Below are positions 1 through 11,020 of a DNA stretch of 64,000 nucleotides, in pieces; the stretch's first letter is position 1; the number at the start of each line of letters is the position of its first letter. Origin of the DNA: Chara braunii (Eukaryota; Streptophyta; Charophyceae; Charales; Characeae); NCBI GenBank assembly GCA_003427395.1, contig BFEA01000046.1, positions 2,273,957-2,337,956 on the forward strand, given 5' to 3'. Position numbers and translations under genes: made by a program. Under the pieces are notes generated by a model. The model saw only the letters and a program-made list of their open reading frames with translations, ran no database searches and was not told the DNA's origin.

Positions 1-269
1 TCAGCAGTGCCAGGTCACATTGCCACGTCACAGTGCCAGATCAGCAGTGCCACGTCACAGTGCCAGATCAGCAGTGCCACGTCAGCAGTGCCAGGTCACA
101 TTGCCACGTCAAACATAGTGCCACGACAGCAGTGCCACGTCAGACATAGTGCCACGTCAGCAGTGACGTTCGACACAGTGCCATGTCAGCAGTACCACAT
201 CAGACACAGTGCCACGTCAGCAGTGCCACATCAGCAGTGCCACGTAATCAGCAGTGCCACGTCAGCAAC
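1..269. repeat. Degenerate ~16-bp tandem repeat (leader-like)
   Basis: Tandem, imperfect copies of a unit close to CAGCAGTGCCACGTCA fill this stretch and stop exactly at the gag start codon. The reverse complement (TGACGTGGCACTGCTG) is the same motif that recurs in the leader of element 2 and in family B LTRs, so this is probably the 5' leader of element 1. The element's own 5' LTR and PBS would lie left of the window. The open frames through the repeat are low-complexity and not taken as genes. Confidence 0.8.
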
Positions 270-1822
270 ATGACGGGCCTGCCAGGCCAACTGGCCAATG
301 AGACCATTGCCGCCTACAAGCAGCGTTGCCTGGCTCAGATAGAGGAACAACGCCTGCTGGCAGTCGAGGCTGCCCGCGTACAGGCTGAAGAGGCAGCAAC
401 AGCAGAGAAGCTGCGGCTACAGGCCGATGCAGACGCAGATTCCCAGGCTCGCCGCAAGGAAGCCCAGGATCTGCTACAGCGGCATGAAGCCACAAGCATC
501 AACAGACTCAAGTTCTGGCATTTTGAACCGAACGGCGACGAGGCAACACCGGAAGAGCAGCATAAGGAGTTCCTCTCCAAACTCGTGACACGGTTGCTGT
601 ATGCTTGCAACTACCAACGGTCAGAGTTNGAGAGACAGTACCAGGANCTGACGCAACAGCATCANGAGTTGGCAACGCTCCGCCGCACAGTGCAGAGCCA
701 CGAGGATGCAACTCGGGCACTCAATGCCCGATTGCTGGACCTGGAACAGGCTGTACCAGGACCAACTGTTGGGGCTTCCAGCAGTGCACCCTCTAGCCGC
801 CAATTTGAGGAACGCGTTGACCACATCCTGGCAATGCTCGGCGACATTAACACCTTCGTTGCGTCGTCCACCATCAGCATTCAGCTGCATACCTTGAAGA
901 CCGAGGTCCAACAGCTGCAGTCAACGAACGCAGATGGCAATCAGAAGATGCCAACTTTCCAACTGGAAAAGTTCGACGACTACACGCAGCAGGATCCGAC
1001 CCTCTGGTGGGAGGCATTCACGACGCAACTCAAGATTCTGCCTGTCACTAAGCACAAGTACATCGGCGCCCTGTTCCTGAACTCAAAGGGCGGATGCCAG
1101 ACCTGGTTGACCCACCTGGCAACCTCCCACGGCGTCGACGTACCGGACCTCAAGGACAAGATCACATGGGAAGAACTGACACGGCTGTGGAAGAAGCGGC
1201 TCATCGTCGACGACGCGCCGACACTCGCCATCAACCGTTTGTTCACTATGTCACAGGGCAACACTGCAACACGGGATTGGCTCACAGAGTGGCAGAAGAT
1301 TGCGGCAGTGCCCAATCTGGACCTGCCTTTCACTCATCTTAGGCGTGAGTTCTACAACAGGTCCTGTGCTGCATTGAGCCAGGCTCTTGGTGATCGCGAG
1401 CAGTACGCCACCTTCGCCGAGATTATCGACAAGGCGCGAGAGATCATCAAGACCAACAGGTCAGCTGCACACGAGAAATCAACATCATGGCAGCCGACCT
1501 ATGTGGAGAAGGTACGATCTGGTCCGCGACAGCAGCACTTCGCTGCAGTCCAGCAGAACAGTGGGGATATCAGGTGGTTGCTGTCCAGCCGCGAAGCACC
1601 AACAAGTCCCGCAACAATGGGAGGGCAAAATCCGCATCGCAGGCCGGAAACGGACAGCCAAGACAGTTTCCATGGGTCAAGTTTGGCTTGACCGAGGCGG
1701 AGTACAAAGTCCGTGGCCGCTACGGTAGCTGCTATTGGTGCAACATCACCAAGCACAAGACCTCCCTGTGCCAGGATGAGGGCAAGGAGGATGTGCGACC
1801 CCGCCTCAGCTCGGGAAACTGA
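270..1822 (+). pseudogene. gag: Gag polyprotein of element 1 (frameshifted)
   Basis: Start taken at the ATG at 270, the first codon after the low-complexity repeat; it opens MTGLPGQLANETIAAYKQR. Residues ~1-100 are Ala/Glu/Arg-rich and likely coiled coil. A Retrotrans_gag-like domain follows (about 955-1460; FDDYTQQDPTLWWEAF, then LTHLATSHGV and a W-rich helix region). The frame runs to 1691, but the plausible C-terminus, with a CCHC zinc knuckle (C-YW-C-NITK-H-KTSL-C, ~1730-1772), lies in another frame ending at 1822. This implies a frameshift near 1590. Gag would form the cytoplasmic particle and bind RNA. A programmed frameshift is possible, but other frameshifts downstream make decay more likely. 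Two N positions fall inside. Confidence 0.8.
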
Positions 1823-2799
1823 GCTCCGCGGAAGGTGAGGCGACTCCACCTTCCACTCCGCCAGATTCGGCCGCCTTAGCGGCCTCGTGCACATCTGGGG
1901 AGGATGCGAATGTCGCAAGTCCTCGGTATACTTACGAGGATTATGCTGTCCACTTGGTTCCACCGCTGGACCAACAGCTCCACGTGCAACAGTCCACCGC
2001 ATGCACGGTTTCATCACCATCGGCAACCGTTCGGCAGCTTCGCCGCAATCTATCGTCGGGGATTCGACGTCATGGTCAAGACTTGATGAGCTCGACCCGT
2101 TGACGTTCACGGACTTCCAGTGGATGCCCGTTCCCTCGACCGGACGATTGCCGAAACCGCATTGCAATGTGCTCATGGCACAATTGCGGGACTACTTGCA
2201 CAGTGCAGTACCAGCTTCGTTGATGGACGTCGGAGCAGAGGTTGTCGACCTTCTCGTGTATATCGTGAAGATCGACCGCGAGTTCAAGACGCAACGGTAC
2301 GACGACATCGACGCACCATTGCTATACATACGCATTCAGATCGGAGAGGCGACCTGCANTGCCTTGGTCGATTGCGGAGCATCTCGCAACTACATCAGCC
2401 AGGACTTCATGGTATGCGCCGGCCTTGGCCCACGTGTCCGGAGGAAGTCCCAGCCTACGCAAGTCACTCTGGCAAACGGTCATACGCACAAGTTCATCGA
2501 CCGGTGCATTGACGCCGTCCCAGTGTACTTTGCCCCTCACGCAAGTGAGGCGGTGTCCTTTGACATTCTGGACACCAAATTTGACATGATCTTGGGCATG
2601 TCATGGCTGCGAAGCGAGGATCACCCGGTGAACTTCTTCAAACGCACCGTTCACATTCGTGATCGGAACGGAGTATTAGTTCCATGCACGGTGCCCCTTC
2701 CTCATCCTTCGATCAGCTGCCACGTGGTATCCGCCGCAAGCATGCGAGCTTCCATCATCAGAGACGACATCGAGGAGATGGGGGTGTGTTTTCTCCATA
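1815..2799 (+). pseudogene. pro: Retropepsin (protease) region of element 1
   Basis: The aspartic-protease signature is A-LVDCGAS-RNYIS (~2365-2400; DCGA in place of the usual DSGA/DTGA), with the flap/second signature ILGMSWL at ~2590-2610, as in Ty3/gypsy retropepsins. Upstream (1815-2095) another frame encodes a plausible Ser/Pro-rich linker, so one more frameshift near 2050 joins linker to protease. The reading ends in DDIEEMGVCFLH at ~2799. There the sense switches abruptly to the reverse complement of the RNase H end (left inversion breakpoint). A Cys in place of Ser/Thr after the catalytic Asp is unusual, and its effect on activity is unknown. Confidence 0.8.
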
Positions 2800-4216
2800 G
2801 CGCAAAGATCTGGTCTTCGCGAGAGTGCATCTACTGCGCGATTTGAGAGGCCGGGTAGATGTTTCGGTGTGAAGTCAAACTGGTCGATGAAGTACATCCA
2901 TCGTCCGATCGTGCTGCTCACCGTATCCTGCGTCTTGTAGTCGGTCAATGGATTGTTGTCCGTAACCCATGTGAACCTACGACGTCCAAGGAGGAAGTGC
3001 CGCCATCGCTTGAGAGCCATGACGAACGCGAGTAGCTCCTTCTTCCTTGCATCATCAAGCGAGTTGATGGGAGGCACTTTGTGGCTGAAATACTCCGCAT
3101 GGTGCCAGTCATCGCCGTCGTGTTGTTCCAAGACTGCCCCAATGCCATAGCCAGAAGCGTCCGTAGTCACTCTCGTCGGCAAGGTGGGGTCATAGATGCT
3201 GAGGACGGGTGCCATGAGCATGGCCGTCTTAAGTACTTGGAATGACCAGCGTGCGTCGTCATCGAATACGAATGGCACCTTTGGCGACTGTAACCTCGTC
3301 ATAGGTGCAGCAATCCTGGAGTATCCGGTGATGAGTCGCTGATAGTAGCCCGCCAATCCCATGAATGAACGAACGTCCGTGGTATTGGTGGGTTGGGGCC
3401 ATACTCGTAGGGCCTCGATCTTGTCCGCGAGTGGACAGATGCCTTGCAGCGTCACATAATGGCCCAAGTACTCCTGCTCCTGCCGCGCGAATTCACACTT
3501 GTCGCGGTTGGCTTTGTACTTGGCCTGTCGTAGCCGCTCCAAAACGGTGCGCAGGTGTTCCACATGCTCCTCCAAACTCCGGCTGTACACCAGGATGTCG
3601 TCGAGATAGATAAGTACGTATCGATCCAGCATGTGTCGGAACTCCGTTGTCATAGCCACTTGGAAGGTGGTCGGGGCATTCGTAAGGCCAAATGGCATAA
3701 CCAGCCATTCAAAATGCCGATACCGTGGCTTGAATGCGGTCTTGTAACGGTCCTCCTTGCGAATCTCGAGTTGGTGGTACGCTGACTTGAGATCCAGCTT
3801 CGAGAAAAACTGGGCGCCGCCCAATCGCTCAAGAAGATCATCGATGGGTGGGAGAGGGCCGACGTTCCTGATCGTCTGCGCGTTGAGCTTGCGATAATCG
3901 ATGCACAACCGCAGGTCCTTCCGGACGAAGAGAACAGGAGCACCGTATGGTGGTGAGCTAGGCCGAATCCAGCCTTTCTCTAGAAGGTCGTCGAGTTGTG
4001 CGCGGAGCACACTTAACTCTTCCTCGCTCATTCGGTATATGCAACCGCGCGGAGGTACGGTCCTGTCCTCGAGGATGATCTCGTGGCGGATGGGTCGATT
4101 CGGTACTACTCCGTGCGGGCCTTCGAACACGTCGCTATAGGCATCGAGAAGCTCGGTGATGCGTGGATCCGAAGGTGAGTCCGTCGATGAAGCGTCATGG
4201 GGCGGGAGGGCACAGC
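2800..4216 (-). pseudogene. pol: Inverted RT-RNase H segment of element 1
   Basis: Read on the minus strand this is a continuous, well-preserved gypsy reverse transcriptase and RNase H. In order: the fingers motif [25 protein letters not shown], motif A FSKLDLKSAYHQL, motif [14 protein letters not shown], catalytic YLDD, thumb, then RNase H TDASGYGIGAVLE and DNNPL, ending DALSRRPDLCA at the left breakpoint. Catalytic residues of both enzymes are visible and the frame is open for over 450 codons. The minus-strand N-terminus (ALPPHDAS...) is what should follow the protease at 2799. The minus-strand C-terminus should precede the integrase at ~4213. It therefore cannot be translated with its neighbours in this arrangement. 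Confidence 0.9.
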
Positions 4217-5806
4217 GACACTTCATCCAGGCATATGAGTCTGATCCGGACTTCGGCACGCTCTATGCAAAGCTATCTTCGGATCACCCGTCGACCAGCC
4301 ATTACCGCATTGTCGACGGGTACTTGCTCCTCCACTCGAGAGGCAAGGACTTACTATGTGTCCCATGCGACCGTTGTCTTCGGACTCGCCTCCTCATGAT
4401 TCACGACTCGCCGGCCATTTCAGAGTCAACCGCACTATTGCATGGCTTCGACAGCGATTCCGATGGCCCGACCTCATTACCGATGTCACTCTGTATCGCG
4501 ACTCTTGCGAAGTTTGCCGACGCAGCAAGCTTTGCAACCGCAAACCCTACGGCGAGTTACACATGATGCCTATCCCACGGGAACCCGGTCTCTCCATTGC
4601 CATGGATGTCACTGGTCCGTTTCCTCGCGACCGGCTCAGGCACGACGGCATCCTCACGGTTGTGGACCGATTGAGTAAGTACGCGCGTTTTCTCCCTTGC
4701 AAGTACTACTCCACGGCTCCCGAAATGGCACGCCTCCTGCACACTGGTTGGATTTGTGGCCACGGTGTACCAGAAGACATTGTCATCGACCGCGACACTC
4801 GTTTCATGTCGGCGTTTTGGACTGCTCTCATGCAGGAGTCCGACACAACAATGAAACCAAGTTCGGCTCGACATCCTCAGACAGACGGGCAGACGGAGCG
4901 GGCACATCAAACCGCTCAAATGATGCTTATGCTCATCCGTCCGGACCAGAAAGAATGGGTTGACCGCCTCCCCGACATCGAGTTCGCCTACAACACTTCG
5001 GTGCATCCGGCGATCGGCGTGACTCCATTCGAGTTGCACCACGATGGACGGAAAGGCCGGATCTTCGCAGACCTTCTCCTCCCTCGACCAGCCGACATCG
5101 ACGCTGCCTGCTCTCCCGCTTCCGTCCGGAAGTACAGGGAATTGCTGACTCAAGCCCGTGCAAATATGCAAAAGGCTCAAGTCCGCATGCAGCAGCAAGC
5201 CAACAGGCGTCGCGTACCATGTCCTATCCGCGCCGGTGATCTGGTTAGGGTCTCCGCGGAAGAGTTTGCACTGGAACAGGATGTTTCACGCAAACTGCTT
5301 CCCAAGTGGTTTGGACCTTGGTCTGTGACAGCAGCCGCCGGCGATGAGCCCGATGGCCCTTCATTTGTGATCAACATTCCAGAGCATATGACGGTCCATC
5401 CGGTCTTCCACGCCTCGAAGCTGGCAACATACACGCCAGCCAAGAGCGACGACTTTCCGGACCGACGATCGCAGGACCCTCCTTCTATGGATGGCCATCA
5501 TGAAGTTGACCGCGTCATCTCCGATCGCAAGTACGGCAGCAAGCCGCGACAGTACAAGTCACATTCAAAGCATGCGATCGCGACGACACTCGGTGGATTT
5601 CAGGCGCAGATTTGAAAGCATCCGCACCGCTGATCTACGCGCATTATGAAAAGCGCAGGTTAGCTCAGGAAGCTTCACGACCAGCCCCACAGACAGCTTC
5701 GCCCTCGCAGGTAAGCTCGGTTCTTCAAGGAGGGGGGGGTGTGGCATACTGCGTAGCCACACGGGCCCTGCAGGGCCCGTCCCGGACATTCAGCCTAAAA
5801 GCCTAA
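4206..5806 (+). pseudogene. int: Integrase with C-terminal domain, element 1 (frameshifted)
   Basis: The sequence starts at the right breakpoint with RHFIQAYESDPDF, typical of the RNase H-integrase linker. A frameshift near 4410 separates it from the HHCC zinc domain (HDS..AGH and C-EV-C). The catalytic core has AMDVTGPF (first Asp), VIDRDTRFMS (second Asp) and HPQTDGQTER (Glu), the DDE triad of retroviral-type integrases. The C-terminus has the GPW and VHPVFHASKL motifs of gypsy integrases. A probable 1-bp loss near 5558 throws the frame before the chromodomain-like tail (TRWISGADL.. in the other frame, continuing to ~5700). The product would insert cDNA into host chromatin. Confidence 0.85.
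5727..5739 (+). other. Polypurine tract of element 1
   Basis: AAGGAGGGGGGGG directly abuts the TGTGGCATAC start of the 3' LTR. This is the position and composition expected of the plus-strand cDNA primer in Ty3/gypsy elements. Confidence 0.75.
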
Positions 5807-7005
5807 AACTTAGGGCTTACAGGCCCCGTTCGTTTCAGCCTGGATGCTGAAAAATGAGGGCCTGCAGGCCCTACCCTGTTTCAGCCTATTTCTGGGTCTT
5901 TTCAGACCCAGAGTTTTCAGCCTGAAACGGAGGGCCATTTTCAGGCCCTCATTGTTTCGACCTGCCCCTAAGNCTCAGGCACGTAAACAGGGATGCGGAA
6001 CAGGCCAGAAATAGCCTGTTCCTCACGAGTTGAGCAGGAGCTGCAGCTGCAGCCCCTGCCTCCCTTCGGCAGCCTCAGGAGGCACACCCGTAGTACATAG
6101 GAAGTTCCCATGCATTTCACGGGTAGGTAGTTCAGTAGGCACGAGGTAGTCCAGGAGGCACACCCGTAGTACATAGGAAGTTCCGATGCACTTCACGGGT
6201 AGGTAGTTCAGTAGGCACGAGGTAGTCTTCAGGATACCGGCCGCAGCACTCAGGAGGAGCGCTGCAGTAGTCTTCAGCGCTAGGCAGTAGTGGTAGCGCT
6301 AGTTGTAGTCTTCGGCGCTGGGCGCCATAGCTGTAGCTGTAGTCTTCAGCGCTGGGCGCTGGTAGGTGGTAGATCGTAGAGTGGGAGAGAGACTGGCGGA
6401 GGCCAGTGTTAATTACCTGTGGCGCCATCGCTCCAGCTCCATCTTCGTTGTACCTGCATCAAGGCGCCAACTTCACAGGTTAGTACTGGACACAGAGAGA
6501 GAGAGAGTTCTTCTTCTTCCTCTTCACAGGTTAGTACTGGACACAGAGAGAGAGAGAGAGAGTTCTTCTTCTTCCTCTTCTAAGTCCACCTTCTCTTCTC
6601 ACCCTCTCGCCACCTGACTTCTCAGACTACGACAGAGAGAGACAGAGTTGTGACTTGAGACTTGACGACATTGAATCCAGACTGGACATTTGGGATTCAG
6701 ACATTCCGACGAGGGACTATTTGGGCTTGTGCCGAAGACTTGGTGTTGACGACATTCCCATCTTCCCCCTCCTCTTCGTCTATCCCCTTCCTCTTTGTCT
6801 GTGTATGGTATGGGCTGGCGCTGTCTTCCTGTGTGAAGCGCCAGACCCATTCACACCTTGTAACGATGATGATGATGTATGCTCAGGGCTGCATTACAAC
6901 ATTGATTGTTCGGATCACTGGTATCTAAGTCTTCCGCTGTGTTATCTTGTACTTTGTATTGAAAGGTCGGTTCTTGTTCTGGTCTGCACGTTACAGTATG
7001 CAACA
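5740..7005 (+). repeat. 3' LTR of element 1 (family A, diverged)
   Basis: The start TGTGGCATACTGCG aligns with the start of the complete family A LTR at 28296 (TGTTACATGCTGCG). Shared blocks follow: palindromic AGGGCC..GGCCCT units, the TTTCAGCCTGAAA-like segments, (GA)n plus TTCTTCTTCCTCTTC, GACGAGGGA..TATTTGGG, and CTTGTACT..GTCGGTTCTTG. Similarity fades near GTATGCAACA at ~7005, so the 3' end is approximate. Other family A copies are at 28296-29676 and 46483-47845. Confidence 0.7.
6076..6227 (+). repeat. Two tandem 76-bp units inside the LTR
   Basis: Units starting at 6076 and 6152 are nearly identical and begin CAGGAGGCACACCCGTAGTA. The other family A LTRs have only one related segment, so this is a local tandem duplication in this copy. 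Confidence 0.8.
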
Positions 7006-7135
7006 GACTGGGACCTGGTACTTGGGACTGGTACTACCCTGGACTCAAGACTGAGACCTGGACTTGGGACTAGGACCTGGGACTTGGAACTGGGACCTGG
7101 GACTCATGACTGGGACCTGGGACTCGGAACTCAGT
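7006..7135 (+). repeat. Short degenerate repeat (GGGACCT/GGGACTT)n
   Basis: About a dozen imperfect copies of a 6-12-bp unit built from GGGACCTGGGACTT. The frame through it (TW/DL/GP-rich) is a repeat artefact. Confidence 0.7.
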
Positions 7136-8632
7136 GAATCCTTTCACTGAAAGGCAATTGATGATCTGCACAGGTGAGTTGTTTCTCGAGCTCTCTGTGG
7201 CTAGGTAGAGTTGGTCCTTCCACACTCGCAAGCGAGAGGCTGTGAAGGCTCTAATGGGCTGATGGCGGGGTCCACGATGGACTCATCACATGCCTGTCCT
7301 ACTCCCCTCTTACTCAGTAATTACAGTTTTCTCAAGCTTGTTGATTTGTTGTAAGAAACTTGCACAGCGTGTGTGCTTTCTATGCTGACCACTTGTGGCG
7401 TGCGGGCGACAGTAACACATGGTGTGCGCTTTTTTTCTGGTAAATGCTTGTGGTGATTGTCTGATTGTGCTGCAGCTCTGCCGAGCGGTTCGATCCACGT
7501 GAAGGGTCATGGCAACACATTCCATCAATGAGTGAGAAGAGAGGAAGTTTGTCTGCAGCGGTTGCTAATGGGAAGATGTAAGTGTGTCGAGCCCCTAATC
7601 TCCATATCCCTGGTTTTGAACTCGGACATATCTGAATCTTCGCAGAAGTTACACTTTAGAAGACTATTGTCTACCCCCAAGTAGAGTGTGTGGTCGTTAT
7701 AGCTGTATGTGAGGCTACTTTCAGTCTACAAACAGTGATAATGAATACAGTATGTCGTTGTTGAGCATGTGCAGCTGCTTTGATTGTTTTCAGTCTCGGT
7801 ATTTTAATCCCAACAGAAGACCGCACAGCGGGCCATGACCGATCGGCTTCTGACTGAAGCCAGTCGCTATATGCACGACTCCTCCAAGGGTATACGCACA
7901 TTATTTTGGACTGAGCTCTGAACCTGATTGTTGACAGATGCATCAGGGTACGGCTGTGATTGCAGTCAAGATACGTTTAGGAAAGTGCTAAAATATGCCC
8001 TGAATGATTGATGTGACAAATGGAGCACATGATCCCGAGAGTTAGGATGATTGGCTCTTTCATTGCTTACATATTGCTGATGCATTTCAGCAAGCCGTGA
8101 AACAACAAACCAAGTCGTTGTTTGTCCTGGTGCCCGTTTACGGGAACTCTCATGGTGCTACTAGAATAGGTGGGGGCGGGGGGTTGATAACTTCTCCGCA
8201 TACCAGGCAGGGAGGCAGCAAGGGATGCAGGGTAATTGTCGAATTCAAAGTTTCAGGACTATCATCTGCTGAGCCTCCCAGACACTGAATCAATCAGTGT
8301 TAATGATAGTATGGGCCTTGCCGCACCACTCGCCAAATGCCAAAACTTTTCTATGTACAGGGACCTCTTACCTCTTATTGTCCAGATACATCGAAAGTAT
8401 TGCTGTTTCGCAAGTGGTGCAATGGGGCCCAGTACCACATCTTCAATGACTTGAAGCTGCCATGCTATTGAGTGTACAGATTTCAGAACGTCAACCGCAC
8501 TCTCTCTAGCTGGGTGGACCGTGGATGTCACACTGCACCCAGAGCTGAGGTGTCCTGTCCTATGTGGCTTTGCTATTTTCATCATCTGGAAATATTGACG
8601 ACTGGAACCTTCATCCAAATATCCGTCTCCTG
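7136..8632. other. Stretch with no recognisable gene
   Basis: AT/GC-balanced sequence with no frame longer than ~130 codons and no recognisable protein similarity or LTR signals. It ends at the U6-like sequence. It could be intergenic DNA or an old unrecognised repeat. Confidence 0.5.
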
Positions 8633-8720
8633 CCCTTCGGGACATCCGTTAATATTGGAACGATACAGAGAAGATTAGCATGGCCAACAGACATAAATTC
8701 GGTACTGGTTCAGAAGATAA
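8633..8720 (+). pseudogene. U6 snRNA-like sequence, internal deletion
   Basis: CCCTTCGGGACATCCG, then AATTGGAACGATACAGAGA-like sequence and AGATTAGCATGGCC match the universal U6 spliceosomal RNA. The ACAGAGA box and AGC triad are intact. The segment after ATGGCC (the CCTGCGCAAGG part) is missing, then similarity resumes (ACATAAATTCGGTACTGGT versus the U6 3' domain). No T-run pol III terminator follows; instead there is an A-rich stretch. A weak AAATATT lies about 40 bp upstream. Called a pseudogene because the internal stem-loop region is deleted; whether it is transcribed is unknown. Confidence 0.75.
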
Positions 8721-10071
8721 ACAGGAAAAAAAAAGAAATCGGTAAGCGATTGCCTCTGTTTGACGCTTTCCTCCCTCAAGGTGTTCACTTCGCAGGTCTG
8801 GATTGGTCTTTTTTTTTTTCAATTAAAAAGTGCATTGAGCCTTACTGCTTGACACCTTGAGCACACACACACATTGAGAGATCACACGAAATCCACACTG
8901 GAGTCCAGAGATGCTAAGTCCAGATATGCGCAGCTTAGTAATTTCAACAAATTGTTACGATCCTGGCCAATTTCGAAGTATACATTCATTAAAAAGTACA
9001 ATGCCGTCCAATTGCAAAAAGAAATGAATGAACTTAAGAAGAGAGAGAGGAAAAGAAAAAGAAGAAGAAGTAAGAAAGAAGAAGAAGATGATGTACTCCA
9101 GCATAGGCCAATGACAAGGCTCTTCTTCTTCGCCAACCAATCTCCTCCCCTCTTATTCAAACAAGAACTAACAATAATAATGTTTGAATGGCTGAACCAG
9201 AATCAATGTCTGAATCCCACTTCTACTGCGGGCACAACATGAGGTCCATGATAGCCATGTCCACCCTTCCTCTTCCTCTACATACAGGCCGAGGCTATGG
9301 CGGAGCACTGAGGGCTCCACCCTCCTGTCCAAAGGACAACCCAAAGCAGCTATGTCTCTGCCCTTCTGTCCCAAGGTGAACACCAGACAGCTATGCCGCT
9401 GCCCACTCAACCGCCATGCCTGACTCTGTCCCGAGCTTCCTTGATGCGGCACTACCCCAACTGGGGCCTTCCAGATGCAGCGCCTAACCAGGTGATGAAG
9501 ATGGTGTCCACCATAGCCAGGTAGGTACCTCGCCACTCTCCTCCTTGGTCCACTTCTCCCTCCTCCTCCTACCGGTAGAGCTCCACCATAGCCAAGGTGG
9601 AAGCTCCTGGCTTCTTCCTCCCAGCAGCGCTGTAGTGGCCAGCGCTACTCCAGCCAGTGCTCCAACACCGTGTCGCCAAACTTGCACACTGAAGAATGAG
9701 GCTGAGCTCTTGCCTCGGCTTCTTGATATAGCAGCCTGCGTGCCTCCTGGGCGGTGACTTCCAGGCTGCTCGGCCTCCCAAGCAACCGGTACATGCTCTA
9801 GACTCAGACTCTGACATTGCCCGAACAGGCTCTAGACTCAGACTGGATGGACTGGTACCGGCCTAGACCTGGGCCTCAAAAAATGCCAAGTTTGTCTTCT
9901 TCCGCTCGGCCTCGAGTAACCGGCACATCTACTGCTACTGGGTGCAGTACCGGCCTACCTGCTACTTGAGTGTTCTTCCGCTGCTCCTCAATGCCACGGC
10001 CACAGGCTCCGCCACTTGAGTGTTTTCCCCTGCTGCAACCCTCAATGCCACGGCCACAGGTAAGTACCGGC
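8721..10071. other. Unassigned region with purine and pyrimidine tracts
   Basis: Contains a (GAA/AGA)n tract at ~9040-9090 and, from ~9250, C/T-rich sequence with CCTCCTCCT runs. Some short elements (CTCCACCATAGCC, ACTCAGACT) recur locally. No credible coding region was seen. Similar composition appears near 57350-57700. Confidence 0.45.
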
Positions 10072-11004
10072 CCTAAGTAGCCTGGGGCCCACAACTCAGC
10101 CCCAGGCCACACAGAATTGAGTTGGTCTGCGCTGGGCTGTGTGACTGAGACATGCCCAGGCCTGAGTCTGTCGAGTGTGGCTGTGTGACCGAATGCTGCA
10201 CAAAGGAAATTCAAGAGTCAAAGTCAACTGTAGAGTCAAACGTACCGCACCCAGGCCCTTGGTTGGATACACTCACTTGTTGTGGCATTGAGATCTGGAC
10301 GGCCGAGGGATACAGCATCCGGGGTCCAGACCCCGCGTCAACACTACATAAGAACTGGCTTTCTGGCTTTGACATTCATTCTGTCTTGCGTGGATGCTGA
10401 CTTCACACGTTGACTTCAACGCTGGCTCGACGCTGCAACACTGGCATTGTGACTTGGCGAGGCGCTGCTAGTTGGGCATGGTGGCCGGCTTGCTCCTGTC
10501 TTCTTGGCATGCTGACGTGGCAGCTGCCTTGCACCGTCGCTGATGTGGTCGCTGCCACGTGTATCATTGGTTGACGTGGCTGCTGCCACGTGTTCTATGG
10601 CTGGGACTACATGATCGGCATTGCTGTTCTGTTCATCGTCATTTCAGGAGGAGATCAGGACTGTGAAGAGTTCGTGGATACGTACCTGGCTGTCTTCATG
10701 TTGACATTGCTCCAGTGCTGATGTGGGACTGATTAGACGTGCCATGTGGCACATTGAGGATACTTTGGATACTCGATCGGACTATTGATTATTGAGGTGG
10801 TAGTAGAGGAGGGAGCCCGAAGCAGGAGTGGGCATTGTACTTTCCTCTCCTTTGTCTCTTCTCCCTCCTCTCTCTTCGTCTGTGTATAATTACCTCATCT
10901 CATTCTGTCTGGTTACGATTTTGACTATTAGTAATCATCAGCTGATGGACATTTATCTGACCTTGCATTGTTGACGACTGTCTCTACGATATGGGTTCAT
11001 TGCA
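10072..11004 (+). repeat. 5' LTR of element 2 (family B)
   Basis: Collinear with 17740-18144 plus 25113-25874. It ends GGGTTCATTGCA immediately before the PBS. The first ~20 bases present in the 3' copy (TGTAATAACC start at 17718) are replaced here, so the 5' edge is truncated or recombined. It carries two CACGTG G-boxes (~10556, ~10588) and TGACGTGGC motifs (~10512, ~10570). A second regulatory candidate is GTGTATAATTA at ~10883. Confidence 0.8.
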
Positions 11005-11006
11005 AT

Positions 11007-11020
11007 TTGGTATCAGAGCA
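11007..11020 (+). other. Primer-binding site, initiator-Met tRNA type
   Basis: TTGGTATCAGAGCA two bases after the LTR end CA. TGGTATCAGAGC is complementary to the 3' end of plant initiator methionine tRNA, the usual primer of plant Ty3/gypsy and Ty1/copia elements. Confidence 0.9.

Larger units (their letters stand above)
1..7005 (+). mobile_element. Ty3/gypsy LTR retrotransposon 1, internally inverted
   Basis: The order on the + strand is leader repeat, gag (zinc knuckle), retropepsin, then RT-RNase H on the MINUS strand, then integrase with C-terminal tail on +, polypurine tract and 3' LTR. The normal chromovirus-type order is gag-PR-RT-RH-IN, so a ~1.4-kb segment has been flipped in place. 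Frameshifts in gag, before integrase and in the C-terminal tail show it is also decayed. The 5' LTR is outside the window. The 3' LTR is related to the complete family A LTR at 28296. Confidence 0.85.

Noticed and set aside
183-269. Gag starting upstream of 270
   Set aside because: The extra residues are a translation of the tandem repeat; the ATG at 270 begins non-repetitive coding.
9030-9100. Nuclear localisation-like KRKRRRSKKEEE peptide
   Set aside because: It is encoded by an AGA/GAA simple repeat with no surrounding gene.
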